Positions 49,850 through 58,933 of a DNA stretch of 64,000 nucleotides are shown here, in pieces. The notes beneath the pieces were generated by a model. The model made no database searches and was not told the origin of the DNA. It saw only the letters and a list, made by a program, of their open reading frames with translations. The DNA lies in the NCBI RefSeq assembly GCF_000282035.1, contig NZ_AKKA01000080.1, positions 1-64,000 on the forward strand. Reading direction: 5' to 3'. The position numbers and the translations under genes were made by a program. The stretch's first letter is position 1; the number at the start of each line of letters is the position of its first letter. Source of the stretch: Rhizobium sp. CF122. Its GTDB lineage: Bacteria > Pseudomonadota > Alphaproteobacteria > Rhizobiales > Rhizobiaceae.

Positions 49850-51355
49850 TCATTTGTAGATGAACCCGATGGAGCCATGGAATTGAGCGTCGGCGACGGG
49901 CGTTTCGCGGCCGCCGTAAACCTTGTTGACGCGATTGAGCAGGAAAGCCGCAGCGTCGTTCTCAGGGCTGAAGTTGTCATCCGGACGGTTGAGCTGATTG
50001 CGGGCGACCGGGCGGACGAGATAGGGCGTTGCGATGATAACAAGCTCGGTTTCGTCACGCTCGACCGTGCGTTGCCGGAACAGTGTGCCAAGCAGCGGGA
50101 TCTTGTTGACGCCGGGCGTTCCGTTCGAGGTCTGCGCAACGTTATCGCGGATCAGGCCAGCAAGCGCGATGGAGCCGCCGGAGGGAAGCTCGATGGAAGT
50201 CTCGGCAGAGCGGCGTTGATAGGTTGGCGTCGAGCCGGACACCGAAGGTGCAGGCTCCGATACGTTCGTCTTGATCTCCAGGCTGATGCGACCGGAGGAA
50301 AGAACCACCGGCTTGAAGGCGAGATTGATGCCGTAGTTGTAGGGGACAATCGTCGTGTTGCCGTCGTTGTCGGTCGTGGAATAGAGTACCTGGCCGCCCG
50401 AATTGAACGTCGCGGCCTGCCCGGAAATCGCGGTCAGGGTCGGCTCCGCCAGCGTCTTGACCACCTTGGCCTGCTCAAGCGCGCTCAAGTATGTCGAGAT
50501 ATCGTACTTTCCAATCGAGCTTTTGAAGAGTGCTGCCAGACCGCCGCCAATTGTCGCCGTTGCGCCGTTAACGCTCGGCGAACCCAGTTGCGCGACAGTC
50601 AGCCCTCCCGAATTCGAAACCAGATTATCGAAGCCGAGCTGCTTTAACACCTCTCGACGCACCTCGGCGATGGTGACCTTCAGCGTCACTTGATCCTCGC
50701 CCTGGATCTGCAGGAGATTGACCACCTGCGAGACTTGGCGACCTTCAGCAAACAGTGCCACTGACCCTTCCCCACCCGAGCCACTGGCTGTTTCCGTACG
50801 CGTTGTCGCTTCGCCACCTTTCAGGAAGACCTGTGCAAGGTCGGCGGCCTGGGCAGCATCCTGTGGCGTGCGTACCGTACCGGTCAGCACGATGTTGTCT
50901 GACACGATCTCGACTTTGATGCAGGAGTCCGGGATGAAGCGCCGGAGATTGGCTTCGAGGCCCGCGACATCGCGCTCGATCGCGATATCGAGGCTGACGA
51001 TCTGCTGGCCGTCAGCGCCGAAAATGAAGATGTTCGTCTGCCCGACCGTCTTGCCGAAAAGATAGATGCGACGCGAGCTGCGGGTGACTGCGTCGGCCAT
51101 GGAAGGGTCCGAGACGAGGATATCGTGGGCATCGGCGGGCAGATCGACGACGATCGCCTTCTTCAGACCGAGTTTCAGGCTGCGATGAGCACCGGGACCC
51201 GTCTGGGTTATCGTGACCATCCCGTCGGAATTGGCCCAGGCGGCCCTTGCGCCGAGGACGGGAGCAAGAAAGCCCGGCGCCATGCCGGAGAACCCGATCG
51301 CAAAGGACAAGCACCCCGCCATCAAGGGCTTCATATGGCGCTTCAAATTGCCCAT
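49850..51355 (-). CDS. cpaC: Pilus secretin CpaC/RcpA
   Basis: 501 residues from the ATG at 51355, placed six bases after AAGGAA; the ATG at 51361 is too close to it. A signal peptide is followed by the pilus N-domain (SLKLGLKKAIVVDLPADAHD, IYLFGKTVGQTNIFIFGADG), a BON-like segment and the secretin domain (VTLKVTIAEVRREVLKQLGF; SIELPSGGSIALAGLIRDN). It forms the outer-membrane ring for Flp pili. The N-domain is related to the separate protein encoded at 53489. Confidence 0.94.
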   Translation of the reverse strand: MGNLKRHMKPLMAGCLSFAIGFSGMAPGFLAPVLGARAAWANSDGMVTITQTGPGAHRSLKLGLKKAIVVDLPADAHDILVSDPSMADAVTRSSRRIYLFGKTVGQTNIFIFGADGQQIVSLDIAIERDVAGLEANLRRFIPDSCIKVEIVSDNIVLTGTVRTPQDAAQAADLAQVFLKGGEATTRTETASGSGGEGSVALFAEGRQVSQVVNLLQIQGEDQVTLKVTIAEVRREVLKQLGFDNLVSNSGGLTVAQLGSPSVNGATATIGGGLAALFKSSIGKYDISTYLSALEQAKVVKTLAEPTLTAISGQAATFNSGGQVLYSTTDNDGNTTIVPYNYGINLAFKPVVLSSGRISLEIKTNVSEPAPSVSGSTPTYQRRSAETSIELPSGGSIALAGLIRDNVAQTSNGTPGVNKIPLLGTLFRQRTVERDETELVIIATPYLVRPVARNQLNRPDDNFSPENDAAAFLLNRVNKVYGGRETPVADAQFHGSIGFIYK

Positions 51356-51366
51356 TCCCATTTCCT

Positions 51367-52182
51367 TTACTCGGCCTTCGGCGCGCTGCTGCTGTCTGTA
51401 ACGATTGAGCCTGATTTGATGACTTGGACCATAGCGCTGCCGTTGTCGCCGCTGAGGAGGTAGTCCGCAGCGCTGGTATCCTGCTCCTGGGCGTCGGCGA
51501 CGGAGCGCAATGCCAGCGACAGCCGGTTGGCCATCTGCTGGGCAACGGCCAGCACTTTGGTTTGGTCAGGAGTAAGCTCCAGGGTTGCGGTCGTTCCGAC
51601 GACCGTTTTGGAGCCGTCCTCTTTTTCCTGGATCTGCTGGTCGATCGCGAGCACGCGCACATTGCTGAGCACCGTCTCGGTCAGATACTTGTCGGCTTCC
51701 TTGGACTTGCGGACCATGATGACGTCGACGCGGTCGTTCGGCAGGATGAAGCCGCCGGCACCCGTGGAAACCGAAATTTCGGTTGCGACGGCACGTTTCC
51801 CGGAGGGCAGGAGCGAGGACATGATGCGGCTGTTTGAATCGGCGATCTTTTCCGCGCGGATCGGCTCGCCCTCGAAGATCGGAAGGCGAACGACGGCGCC
51901 CTGCATGTCTTTCAGCGCGTCGGGCTTGTCGGCTTCGGTGATAAAGCCCTGGACGACGCCACTCTGCGGCCACCCCATCCAGTGAACCGCCTTGTCATCC
52001 AATCGTGCGCCGACCGGCAGATTGGCGCTGGAGACGAGCACGTTGACAGTCGGCTCCTTCTCGACGACCGACTGAACCTGGGTGACGACGGAACCGCGGC
52101 CCGCGAGGCTCATCGCCAGCACGCCGGCAAGGCCGGCCGCAACGACAGCCACTCCAAGTATTAAAAGGCGGGCGGGTTTCAT
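51367..52182 (-). CDS. cpaB: Pilus assembly protein CpaB/RcpC
   Basis: A 271-residue protein with one N-terminal membrane helix (LLILGVAVVAAGLAGVLAMS), a SAF domain (NVLVSSANLPVGARLDDKAV) and an RcpC-type C-terminal part (ILPNDRVDVIMVRKSKEADK). It spans the periplasm and links to the secretin. It is followed by cpaC after 5 bases; a 110-base gap separates it from cpaA upstream. Confidence 0.93.
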   Translation of the reverse strand: MKPARLLILGVAVVAAGLAGVLAMSLAGRGSVVTQVQSVVEKEPTVNVLVSSANLPVGARLDDKAVHWMGWPQSGVVQGFITEADKPDALKDMQGAVVRLPIFEGEPIRAEKIADSNSRIMSSLLPSGKRAVATEISVSTGAGGFILPNDRVDVIMVRKSKEADKYLTETVLSNVRVLAIDQQIQEKEDGSKTVVGTTATLELTPDQTKVLAVAQQMANRLSLALRSVADAQEQDTSAADYLLSGDNGSAMVQVIKSGSIVTDSSSAPKAE

Positions 52183-52292
52183 CGAACGTTCCTCGGGGAT
52201 TCGCGATATTCGCTCCGAAGAATTGCCCGCAATTGGTATAATTATAGTTAATGAAAGCCTTTGATTTTAGGTTAACGGAGGCTTAAGCGCCG

Positions 52293-52805
52293 TCATTTCA
52301 TGCTTTGCAATGCTACAATAAAAAGCGGCGAGGAAGGGAACGCAATAAAACCGCCCGCGGCGATAGCAATGCCATAGGGGATCTTCTTGGCGACGAGAAG
52401 CGAATCCGGTACTCGTAACCCGATTGTCGTGATCACGTCGCCCTGCATTCGTACCATGAGGATGGCTGTGGTCAGCAGGCCACCCATGATACCGACATAG
52501 CCAATGAATTCTACCAACGGTTCTCCGAAACCGAACCAGACGGCTGCGGCAGTCAGCAGTTTCGCATCCCCCCCGCCCATAATGTTGAGGGCGAAGAAGA
52601 AAAAGCAGGAAGCAAACACGACGGCGCCACCGAGTAGATGGTAGCCGAACGTCTGCCAATCCATCCCAATGAAGGGGGCCAGCGCAAGGAAAGACAGCAA
52701 AAGAATTGCTGAGATGCGGTTCGGGATGGTCATCGTCAATGTGTCCATCACCGCCGCGAATGCCAGGCACATCGGAAAGATGGTAATGATGACGCTTGAA
52801 GTCAT
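52293..52805 (-). CDS. cpaA: Prepilin peptidase CpaA/TadV
   Basis: A 170-residue membrane peptidase of the A24 family. The two catalytic aspartates are in MDTLTMTIPNR (near residue 20) and in the GxGD-type motif MGGGDAKLL. It cleaves the pre-pilin leader of Flp and the TadE-like pseudopilins. It starts 84 bases past the pilin stop, after a terminator-like hairpin, so it is expressed at a lower level than the pilin. Confidence 0.93.
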   Translation of the reverse strand: MTSSVIITIFPMCLAFAAVMDTLTMTIPNRISAILLLSFLALAPFIGMDWQTFGYHLLGGAVVFASCFFFFALNIMGGGDAKLLTAAAVWFGFGEPLVEFIGYVGIMGGLLTTAILMVRMQGDVITTIGLRVPDSLLVAKKIPYGIAIAAGGFIAFPSSPLFIVALQSMK

Positions 52806-52841
52806 GACCTGATTTACCTCGAAAGCCGGACAAAATGCAAA

Positions 52842-52864
52842 GCCGTCCTGAGGGTCAGGACGGC
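52842..52864 (-). terminator. Terminator-like hairpin between pilin and cpaA
   Basis: GCCGTCCTGA (52842-52851) and TCAGGACGGC (52855-52864) form a perfect 10-bp stem with a 3-base loop. On the minus strand it is followed by TTTGCATTTTG. It lies between the pilin stop and the cpaA start and would let most transcripts end after the pilin. Confidence 0.75.
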
Positions 52865-52889
52865 CTCTTTCCTCAACGGCGGCTTGGCA

Positions 52890-53084
52890 TCAGCAGGTCA
52901 TGTTGCCGGTGCCGCAGGCGCTGTTCATCTTGTTGGACAGGCCATTGAAGAGGTTGTTCAGTTTGCCGCCCAGTGCGGTTGCGCCGGTGATGAGCGCGAC
53001 AGAGATAAGCGCTGCGATCAGGCCGTATTCAATTGCGGTCGCGCCGGATTCGTCCTTCAGAAAACGGCTAACAAGCTTGGTCAT
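52890..53084 (-). CDS. Flp/PilA type IVb pilin
   Basis: 64 residues from the ATG at 53084, with TAGGAGTTACC upstream. The leader MTKLVSRFLKDESG is cut after Gly14, and the mature N-terminus ATAIEYGLIAALI has Glu and Tyr at +5 and +6, the exact Flp motif. The C-terminus has a Cys pair (SACGTGNMTC). It is the structural subunit of the pilus and first gene of the operon. It is equivalent to ctpA/pilA by position. Confidence 0.95.
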   Translation of the reverse strand: MTKLVSRFLKDESGATAIEYGLIAALISVALITGATALGGKLNNLFNGLSNKMNSACGTGNMTC

Positions 53085-53488
53085 GGTAACTCCTAACTCC
53101 AGTTGATGTTCAGCACGTCCGCCAACTGTTGCCGTTGATCGGATTGCCACAATCTAGCGAGCCGCTGTTTCTATCAACTTAAAGAGTTAGGTTACCACTT
53201 CGTAAACGCCGACCAACACTTGAGAACGGTAAGTATCGGCTTGCGCCATTGTTTAGAATTTTAGGGAAAGGTCTGCATGCCCTTTAGTAGTTGAGCCTCC
53301 GAAGACATGGAGATGTCCCGCCGATATTCAAAATGGCGCTCAAATAGGCTTCCATTCACGTAAGGGTGTCTCCAAATCGCGCGTCAAGTCGGGATTGCGG
53401 ACAGATCAAAAATGGAATTAAAGCTTCGTTCACCAATTTTTCTCATGCTGTTTCGTAAAATCGCCGTAACTCTTGAGAGAGAATCAAA
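53085..53488. promoter_or_regulatory. Divergent promoter region of the two pilus operons
   Basis: A 404-base, clearly AT-richer gap between the pilin gene (minus) and the CpaC-like small gene (plus). No gene is seen. TTGATAGAAACAG on the minus strand (around 53165-53180) is a possible promoter piece but no convincing -35/-10 pair was found. The length suggests several regulatory sites. Confidence 0.55.
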
Positions 53489-53899
53489 ATGTCGCCGAGT
53501 GGCAAGAGGATCATCCTAGCCAGCTTTCTTGCCGCCGCCGGCTTTAGCGAGCCCGTGTTTGCGCAGCAGGATGTTCTGCGGGTCTATATGGACCAGGCGC
53601 GCGTTTTGAAGCTTGATCGCCCGGTGAGCAAAGTCATCGTCGGCAATGCCAAGGTTGCGGATGCTACAGTCGCCGATGCGAAAACGATCGTGCTGACCGG
53701 ACGCAGTTTTGGAACCACCAACCTTGTGCTGCTCGACGCGGATGGCAATGCGATCTTGGACGAAAGCATCCTAGTCTCTATCGACGAGGCAAACACGGTC
53801 CGTGTCTTTCGTCAGACGGAGCGCTCGGTCCTTTCCTGTACCCCCAATTGCGAACAGCATAGCCAGCAAGGAACCGAGGCTGCAGCGGCGGCCCAATAG
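53489..53899 (+). CDS. Stand-alone pilus assembly N-terminal domain protein (CpaC-N-like)
   Basis: A 136-residue protein. A signal peptide (IILASFLAAAGFSEPVFA) is followed by one pilus-assembly N-domain: VLKLDRPVSKVIVGNAKVAD and IVLTGRSFGTTNLVLLDADG, which parallels VVDLPADAHDILVSDPSMAD and IYLFGKTVGQTNIFIFGADG in CpaC. It lacks the secretin domain. It probably sits in the periplasm with the secretin. It is divergent from the pilin operon and leads two TadE-like genes. Confidence 0.85.
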   Translation: MSPSGKRIILASFLAAAGFSEPVFAQQDVLRVYMDQARVLKLDRPVSKVIVGNAKVADATVADAKTIVLTGRSFGTTNLVLLDADGNAILDESILVSIDEANTVRVFRQTERSVLSCTPNCEQHSQQGTEAAAAAQ

Positions 53900-54004
53900 T
53901 TAGACGCCAGATCTCGTTGGTGAACCTCCGTTAAACTTCTGATCCGGCTTGAAACGGAAAATCAACGATCACCCTTTAAAACCGTGTGGTCGAAGCTGTC
54001 CCGG

Positions 54005-54631
54005 ATGCATGCCATGAAGGAAACGGATCAAGCGGCGGACGCGGCCTCCCGCCCCCATCGGCGGAAGCGGTCGCGGTTAGCCGCATTTGCGCACTCTCGC
54101 GACGGGTCGGCCGCGATCGAATTTGCACTCCTCGCCATACCCTATTTCATGGTGGTCTTTGCAATCATCGAAACATTCATTGCCTTTGCCGGCGAGGAAC
54201 TCCTGTCCAATGCGGTGGATACGATGAGCCGCAAGATGCGAACGGGACAAATCACGCCCGCGAATACGGATGTGGCAGCTTTTCGGACGGCGTTCTGCAA
54301 CGAGATTTCGATTCTGATAAAGTGCTCTACAACGGAAGTGGCCACCCCGAGCAAGCTGTTCATCGACGTACAGAACTTCGCCACCTTTGCCGCCATTCCC
54401 ACGACGATACCGAAGACGTCCACCAGCGCCTACGCCGACATCAAAACCTCTGATTTTAAATATCTTCCCGGTGGCTCGGGCACGATCAACATGGTTCGGG
54501 CCTACTATCGCTGGCAAGTCATAACCGACCTGATCAGGCCTTATATTACAAACGTCCGCCCGGCCGATGGGTCGTCGTCATACTTTCTGATGGTCGCCAC
54601 GACGGCGTTCCAGAATGAGCAGTACCCGTAA
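54005..54631 (+). CDS. TadE/TadG-like pseudopilin
   Basis: About 208 residues; the start is unclear (ATG 54005 or 54014, or GTG 53984; only weak ribosome sites). A basic N-terminus is followed by DGSAAIEFALLAIPYFMVVF, a TadE-type prepilin motif with Glu at +5 after the Gly, then a periplasmic domain. Such minor pseudopilins start pilus assembly and are cut by CpaA. Its stop overlaps the start of the next gene by one base. Confidence 0.85.
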   Translation: MHAMKETDQAADAASRPHRRKRSRLAAFAHSRDGSAAIEFALLAIPYFMVVFAIIETFIAFAGEELLSNAVDTMSRKMRTGQITPANTDVAAFRTAFCNEISILIKCSTTEVATPSKLFIDVQNFATFAAIPTTIPKTSTSAYADIKTSDFKYLPGGSGTINMVRAYYRWQVITDLIRPYITNVRPADGSSSYFLMVATTAFQNEQYP

Positions 54632-55206
54632 TGGCAGGTCGTGGTGTACTGATCCGGCTTCATCGGCTCGCAAGACGCTTCGTCGGCGACCGGCAGGGCG
54701 TGGGTGCGATCGAGTTCGCCATCCTGTTCCCGATTCTGGTGATGCTTTATGTCGGCGCATTCGAGATCACGATTGGTCTCAGCATGAGCAAGCGTGCAAG
54801 CCGTGCAGCCGGGATGATCACGGATGTCGTGACGCAGCAGAAAAGCGTAACCAAGTCCTGGCTTGCCGATATGCCCTCGGTCGCTTCCGCGGTGTTCGTT
54901 CCCTATGGTTCGACCGGCCTTACCATCAAGATCACGGGCATCGCTCTCGATGGTACCGCAAACCCGACGGTGGCATGGTCGTGGGCGCAGGATGGCAGCC
55001 GTCCATACGTTGTGAATTCCGCCACGACGGTGCCCGCCGATATGAAAAAAGCGAACATCTTTCTGGTTCGTACCGAACTGAGCATTCCGTACAAGATGTT
55101 CCTGTTTGCGCCGAACTTGGTACCGAACAACAGCACGATCACGATCAGCCGCAATTATTATTACCTGCCCCGCGCAAGCGATACCGTCACCTGCGGCGAT
55201 TGCTGA
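54631..55206 (+). CDS. TadE-like pseudopilin
   Basis: A 191-residue protein. GVGAIEFAILFPILVMLYVG is the TadE hydrophobic segment with the conserved Glu. The C-terminus has a Cys-Gly-Asp-Cys end. It is coupled to the upstream pseudopilin gene (TAATG). The pair matches TadE/TadF in other loci. A third, larger TadG with a von Willebrand domain is not present here. Confidence 0.87.
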   Translation: MAGRGVLIRLHRLARRFVGDRQGVGAIEFAILFPILVMLYVGAFEITIGLSMSKRASRAAGMITDVVTQQKSVTKSWLADMPSVASAVFVPYGSTGLTIKITGIALDGTANPTVAWSWAQDGSRPYVVNSATTVPADMKKANIFLVRTELSIPYKMFLFAPNLVPNNSTITISRNYYYLPRASDTVTCGDC

Positions 55207-55303
55207 CGCCCCAAGCTCGTTTGCCAAGTCCGCTCTGCCGTTATAAGGCTTCAGGAGTGGTCCGTGATGCGCGGGCCGTCAATTATCTGTCGCTAGGTGG
55301 AGC

Positions 55304-56524
55304 ATGGCGCGAGCCTTTCTTTTCGTTCTGGATTCATTTGGTGTCGGCGGGGCGCCGGACGCGGCTGCCTATGGCGACGAGGGCGCCGACACGCTGGGGC
55401 ACATCGCGGAATTCTGTGCGGCAGGCGCTGCCGATCGCGAGGGATTGCGCTCGGGCCCCCTCCAGCTTCCGAATATGTCGGCTCTTGGTCTGGTCCATCT
55501 CGCCAAGGCCGCCTCGGGACGCTTCCCGGCCGGGATGCCGGTGCCGGAAAAGGTCTATGCGATGTTCGGTTCGGCCACCGAAGTTTCGCGTGGCAAGGAT
55601 ACCCCATCCGGCCACTGGGAAATCGCCGGGACGCCGGTAACATTCGACTGGGGCTACTTTCCGACTGAGGGCGAAGCCTTCCCACCGCAACTCGTCGAGG
55701 CGCTCTGCAGGGCCGCGGACGTTCCGGGGATTCTCGGTAATTGTCATGCCTCCGGCACCGACATCATTGCCCGGCATGGCGAAGAGCATATCCGGACCGG
55801 AAAGCCGATCTGCTACACCTCGTCCGACTCCGTCTTCCAGGTTGCAGCGCACGAGACGCATTTCGGCCTCGACAGGCTCATGACCTTCTGCACGATCGCG
55901 CGGGCGCTGCTGGACCACCATAACATCGGCCGCGTCATCGCGCGGCCGTTCGTTGGGGAAACCGCCTCCAAGTTTCAGCGTACCGGAAACCGGCGCGACT
56001 TCTCGGTGCCGCCGCCCGAGCCGACACTTCTCGATCGGTTGGTCAAGGAAGGTCGCAAGGTCCATGCCATTGGCAAGATCGGCGACATCTTTGCGCATAA
56101 GGGAGTGTCCCGGGTGGTCAAGGCGAATGGCAATGAGGCGCTGATGGATGCGAGCCTCGCAGCCATGGACACCGCCGAGGATGGCGACCTGGTTTTCACT
56201 AACTTTGTCGATTTCGACATGCTCTATGGCCATCGCAGGGATGTAGCGGGCTATGCCGCCGCCCTTGAAGCCTTTGATTCCAGGCTACCCGAAGTGGGTG
56301 GCAAGCTGAAGCCCGGCGATCTCGTCATCCTGACCGCCGATCACGGCTGCGATCCGACGTGGCGTGGCACGGATCACACGCGCGAACGGGTGCCGATCAT
56401 TGCCTATGGACCGGGGCTTCGTTCTCGCGATATCGGCATACGCGCCACCTATGCTGATATCGGCGAGACGATCGCCCGGCATCTGCGCATTCCGCCGGGC
56501 GCGCACGGGAGAAGTTTTCTATGA
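55304..56524 (+). CDS. deoB: Phosphopentomutase
   Basis: A 406-residue enzyme that interconverts ribose-1-phosphate or deoxyribose-1-phosphate and the 5-phosphates. Alkaline-phosphatase-fold motifs are seen: FLFVLDSFGVGGAPDAAAYG at the N-terminus with the metal ligand Asp, SGHWEIAGTP, and ILTADHGCDPTWRGTDHTRE near the C-terminus. The start has AGGTGGAGC upstream. It overlaps the next gene (ATGA). With add, upp and deoA nearby it forms a nucleoside-degradation set. Confidence 0.97.
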   Translation: MARAFLFVLDSFGVGGAPDAAAYGDEGADTLGHIAEFCAAGAADREGLRSGPLQLPNMSALGLVHLAKAASGRFPAGMPVPEKVYAMFGSATEVSRGKDTPSGHWEIAGTPVTFDWGYFPTEGEAFPPQLVEALCRAADVPGILGNCHASGTDIIARHGEEHIRTGKPICYTSSDSVFQVAAHETHFGLDRLMTFCTIARALLDHHNIGRVIARPFVGETASKFQRTGNRRDFSVPPPEPTLLDRLVKEGRKVHAIGKIGDIFAHKGVSRVVKANGNEALMDASLAAMDTAEDGDLVFTNFVDFDMLYGHRRDVAGYAAALEAFDSRLPEVGGKLKPGDLVILTADHGCDPTWRGTDHTRERVPIIAYGPGLRSRDIGIRATYADIGETIARHLRIPPGAHGRSFL

Positions 56525-57489
56525 CATCGCATTTGAAGAAGGTCGAGCTGCACTGCCATCTGGAAGGTGCGGCACCGCCAACGCTTACCTTGGCGCAGGC
56601 TCGCAAGTACAACATCGACATCAGCAGCTACCTGGCCGATGGCGCCTATGTCTGGCATGACTTCGCAAGCTTTCTGCAATGCTACGATAAGGTCTCCGAA
56701 GTCTACAAGACCGAGGAAGACTACGCGCTGCTGACCGAAACCTATCTTGAGGAACTCGCCGCTATAGGCACGATCTACAGCGAGCTAATCGTGTCTCCCG
56801 ATCATGGCAAGCGGATCGGGCTTGGCGCGGACGCTTACATCGAGGGCGTGTGCGAGGGAATTCGTCGTGCGAAGGCGAGAAGCGGTATCGAGGCACGTCT
56901 GATTGTCACGGGGGAGCGTCATTTCGGTCCTGAGAGTGTCATTGGCGCCGCCGAATATGCTGCCAAGGCAAAGAATCCGCTTGTCACTGGTTTCAATCTT
57001 GCCGGTGAGGAGCGGATGGGTCGGGTCGCCGATTATGCGCGTGCCTTCGATATTGCGCGTGATGCGGGGCTTGGCCTCACCATTCACGCGGGTGAAGTGT
57101 GCGGTGCCTTTAGCGTTGCCGATGCGCTTGACGTTGTCAGGCCCTCGCGCGTTGGGCATGGCGTGCGCGCGGTCGAGGACAAGGATCTCGTGAAGCGGCT
57201 CGCCGATCTCGGAACGGTGCTGGAAGTGTGTCCCGGCTCCAATATCGCGCTGAAGGTCTTTCCGGATTTCGCATCGCACCCGCTGCGAAAACTCAAGGAC
57301 GCCGGTATACGCGTGACGATCAGTTCGGACGACCCGCCGTTCTTCCACACGTCGCTGAAGCGCGAGTACGAGTTGGCCGCCGATGCCTTTGGCTTCAGCG
57401 ATGCCGCAATCGATGAGATGACGCGAACTGGTATCGAGGCAGCCTTCGTTGATGAGCCGACGCGCCAGGCGCTTTTTGCCCGGATGTGA
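56521..57489 (+). CDS. add: Adenosine deaminase
   Basis: A 322-residue zinc enzyme that turns adenosine and deoxyadenosine into inosine forms. Zinc and catalytic motifs: ELHCHLEGA at the N-terminus, TIHAGEVCG, and ISSDDPPFFHT. It overlaps the end of deoB by four bases (ATGA), so the two are coupled. Its length is typical of bacterial ADA. The next gene, upp, begins 106 bases downstream in the same direction. Confidence 0.95.
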   Translation: MTSHLKKVELHCHLEGAAPPTLTLAQARKYNIDISSYLADGAYVWHDFASFLQCYDKVSEVYKTEEDYALLTETYLEELAAIGTIYSELIVSPDHGKRIGLGADAYIEGVCEGIRRAKARSGIEARLIVTGERHFGPESVIGAAEYAAKAKNPLVTGFNLAGEERMGRVADYARAFDIARDAGLGLTIHAGEVCGAFSVADALDVVRPSRVGHGVRAVEDKDLVKRLADLGTVLEVCPGSNIALKVFPDFASHPLRKLKDAGIRVTISSDDPPFFHTSLKREYELAADAFGFSDAAIDEMTRTGIEAAFVDEPTRQALFARM

Positions 57490-57595
57490 TCGGCTCGCCT
57501 TGGGATCAGGTTGCAAAATGGCATCCGCTCTTGCGGTGGAGGCAATTTCCATGGAAGAAACATCCGATAAGAACAACGACAGAAAGGGCCCGGCC

Positions 57596-58225
57596 ATGGA
57601 CGGCGTAACGGTCATCGATCACCCGCTTGTGCAGCACAAACTCACGATCATGCGGCGCAAGGAGACATCGACCGGAAGTTTCCGTCGGCTCCTGCGCGAA
57701 ATCTCCACGCTGCTCTGCTACGAAGTGACCCGCGATCTGGAGCTCACGATGGAGACCATCGAGACTCCACTGCAGACGATGGAGTCGCCGATCCTTGAGG
57801 GTAAGAAGCTTGTCTTCGCCTCGATCCTGCGGGCCGGCAACGGCCTTCTCGAAGGCATGCTCGACCTTGTGCCGTCGGCGCGCGTGTCGCATATCGGCGT
57901 CTACCGCGATCACGAGACGTTGCAGCCGGTCGAATACTACTTCAAGGCTCCCGAGGACATCTCCGAGCGCTTGATCATCGTCGTCGACCCGATGCTGGCG
58001 ACCGGCAACTCGTCGATCGCCGCGATCGACAAGCTCAAGGAACGGGGAGCCCACAACATTCGCTTCCTCTGCCTTCTGGCCGCGCCGGAGGGCATCAGGA
58101 ATTTCCGCGATGCGCATCCCGATGTTCCCGTCTTCACCGCCTCCATCGACAGCCATCTGAACGAGAAGGGCTACATCATGCCCGGCCTCGGAGACGCCGG
58201 CGATCGCATGTACGGCACGAAATAA
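57596..58225 (+). CDS. upp: Uracil phosphoribosyltransferase
   Basis: 209 residues from the ATG at 57596, with AAGGG upstream; this equals the usual Upp length, and the earlier in-frame starts add unrelated residues. The PRPP-binding loop is VVDPMLATGNSS and the substrate region LVFASILRAGNGLLEG. It converts uracil and PRPP to UMP, a salvage step that links to uracil released by DeoA. It closes the deoB-add-upp unit and is followed by a hairpin at 58250. Confidence 0.97.
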   Translation: MDGVTVIDHPLVQHKLTIMRRKETSTGSFRRLLREISTLLCYEVTRDLELTMETIETPLQTMESPILEGKKLVFASILRAGNGLLEGMLDLVPSARVSHIGVYRDHETLQPVEYYFKAPEDISERLIIVVDPMLATGNSSIAAIDKLKERGAHNIRFLCLLAAPEGIRNFRDAHPDVPVFTASIDSHLNEKGYIMPGLGDAGDRMYGTK

Positions 58226-58249
58226 TTCGCAAACCGTTTACCAGTTGAT

Positions 58250-58272
58250 GGCCCGGACACGCTTGCCGGGTC
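58250..58272 (+). terminator. Possible terminator after upp
   Basis: GGCCCGG (58250-58256) pairs with CCGGGTC (58266-58272), with one G-T pair, around a 9-base loop, followed by ATTTGCTTG. The T-rich tail is weak. Confidence 0.4.
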
Positions 58273-58374
58273 ATTTGCTTGCCGGCATTAGGAACTTGTC
58301 AGCAATTATCGCGTAGCAGCTAGAAGCATGGCCACGCATGACGCGGGGTTTATACAGGAAGAGTTTCTGTCCCG

Positions 58375-58896
58375 ATGCTCCTGCGTACCGTAATTTTTGC
58401 ATGCGTCGCTGCTGCGCTTGCCACACAAATACCGTCCCTGATGGGAAAACCCGGAAGCGAAGCGGTCGTTTCGGCCAACTTCGTAACAGCCAGCGCCGAG
58501 CCGGTGCCTGCCACGGCGGTTAATGGTGGCACGATGCGCCTGCAGGCCGATGCCCAGGGACATTACTCCGGAGACTTCAGGATCAACGGTCGACAGGTCC
58601 AGGGCCTGATCGACACAGGCGCGACCTATATCGCGCTGAACGAGAGCTTCGCCCGACGCCTTGGCTATACCGGCAACCAGCTCGATTTCCGCTATTCGGT
58701 AAACACTGCCAACGGCACCACGAAGGCGGCGCACGTCATATTAGATCGCGTGGAAATCGGTGGCATCCGCGTGCGCGACGTGGAGGCTTTCGTGCTGAAG
58801 GATGATGCCCTTTCCTTCACGCTCGTCGGCATGAGCTTCCTGCGCAAACTTGCCTCCTATTCCGTTGCAGACGGATCGCTCAGTTTGAAGCAATAG
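58375..58896 (+). CDS. Clan AA retropepsin-like aspartic protease (TIGR02281 type)
   Basis: A 173-residue protein. The active-site triplet is Asp80-Thr81-Gly82 in LIDTGATYIAL; a second hydrophobic-hydrophobic-Gly motif is in TLVGMSFLRKLASY. An N-terminal hydrophobic segment (LLRTVIFACVAAALATQIPS) suggests anchoring in the inner membrane with the protease in the periplasm. Proteins of this type are common in alphaproteobacteria; they are single-domain and must pair to be active. Target unknown. It stands alone between upp and the convergent ABC operon. Confidence 0.88.
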   Translation: MLLRTVIFACVAAALATQIPSLMGKPGSEAVVSANFVTASAEPVPATAVNGGTMRLQADAQGHYSGDFRINGRQVQGLIDTGATYIALNESFARRLGYTGNQLDFRYSVNTANGTTKAAHVILDRVEIGGIRVRDVEAFVLKDDALSFTLVGMSFLRKLASYSVADGSLSLKQ

Positions 58897-58919
58897 AAGA
58901 TCCGGTATCGGGATCCTTC
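58896..58919. terminator. Possible shared terminator between convergent genes
   Basis: GAAGATCC (58896-58903) and GGATCCTTC (58911-58919) pair with one bulged base. It lies between the protease stop and the ABC ATPase stop, which point at each other. No long T-run is seen. Confidence 0.4.
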
Positions 58920-58933
58920 TTGCGCGTGCGGCA

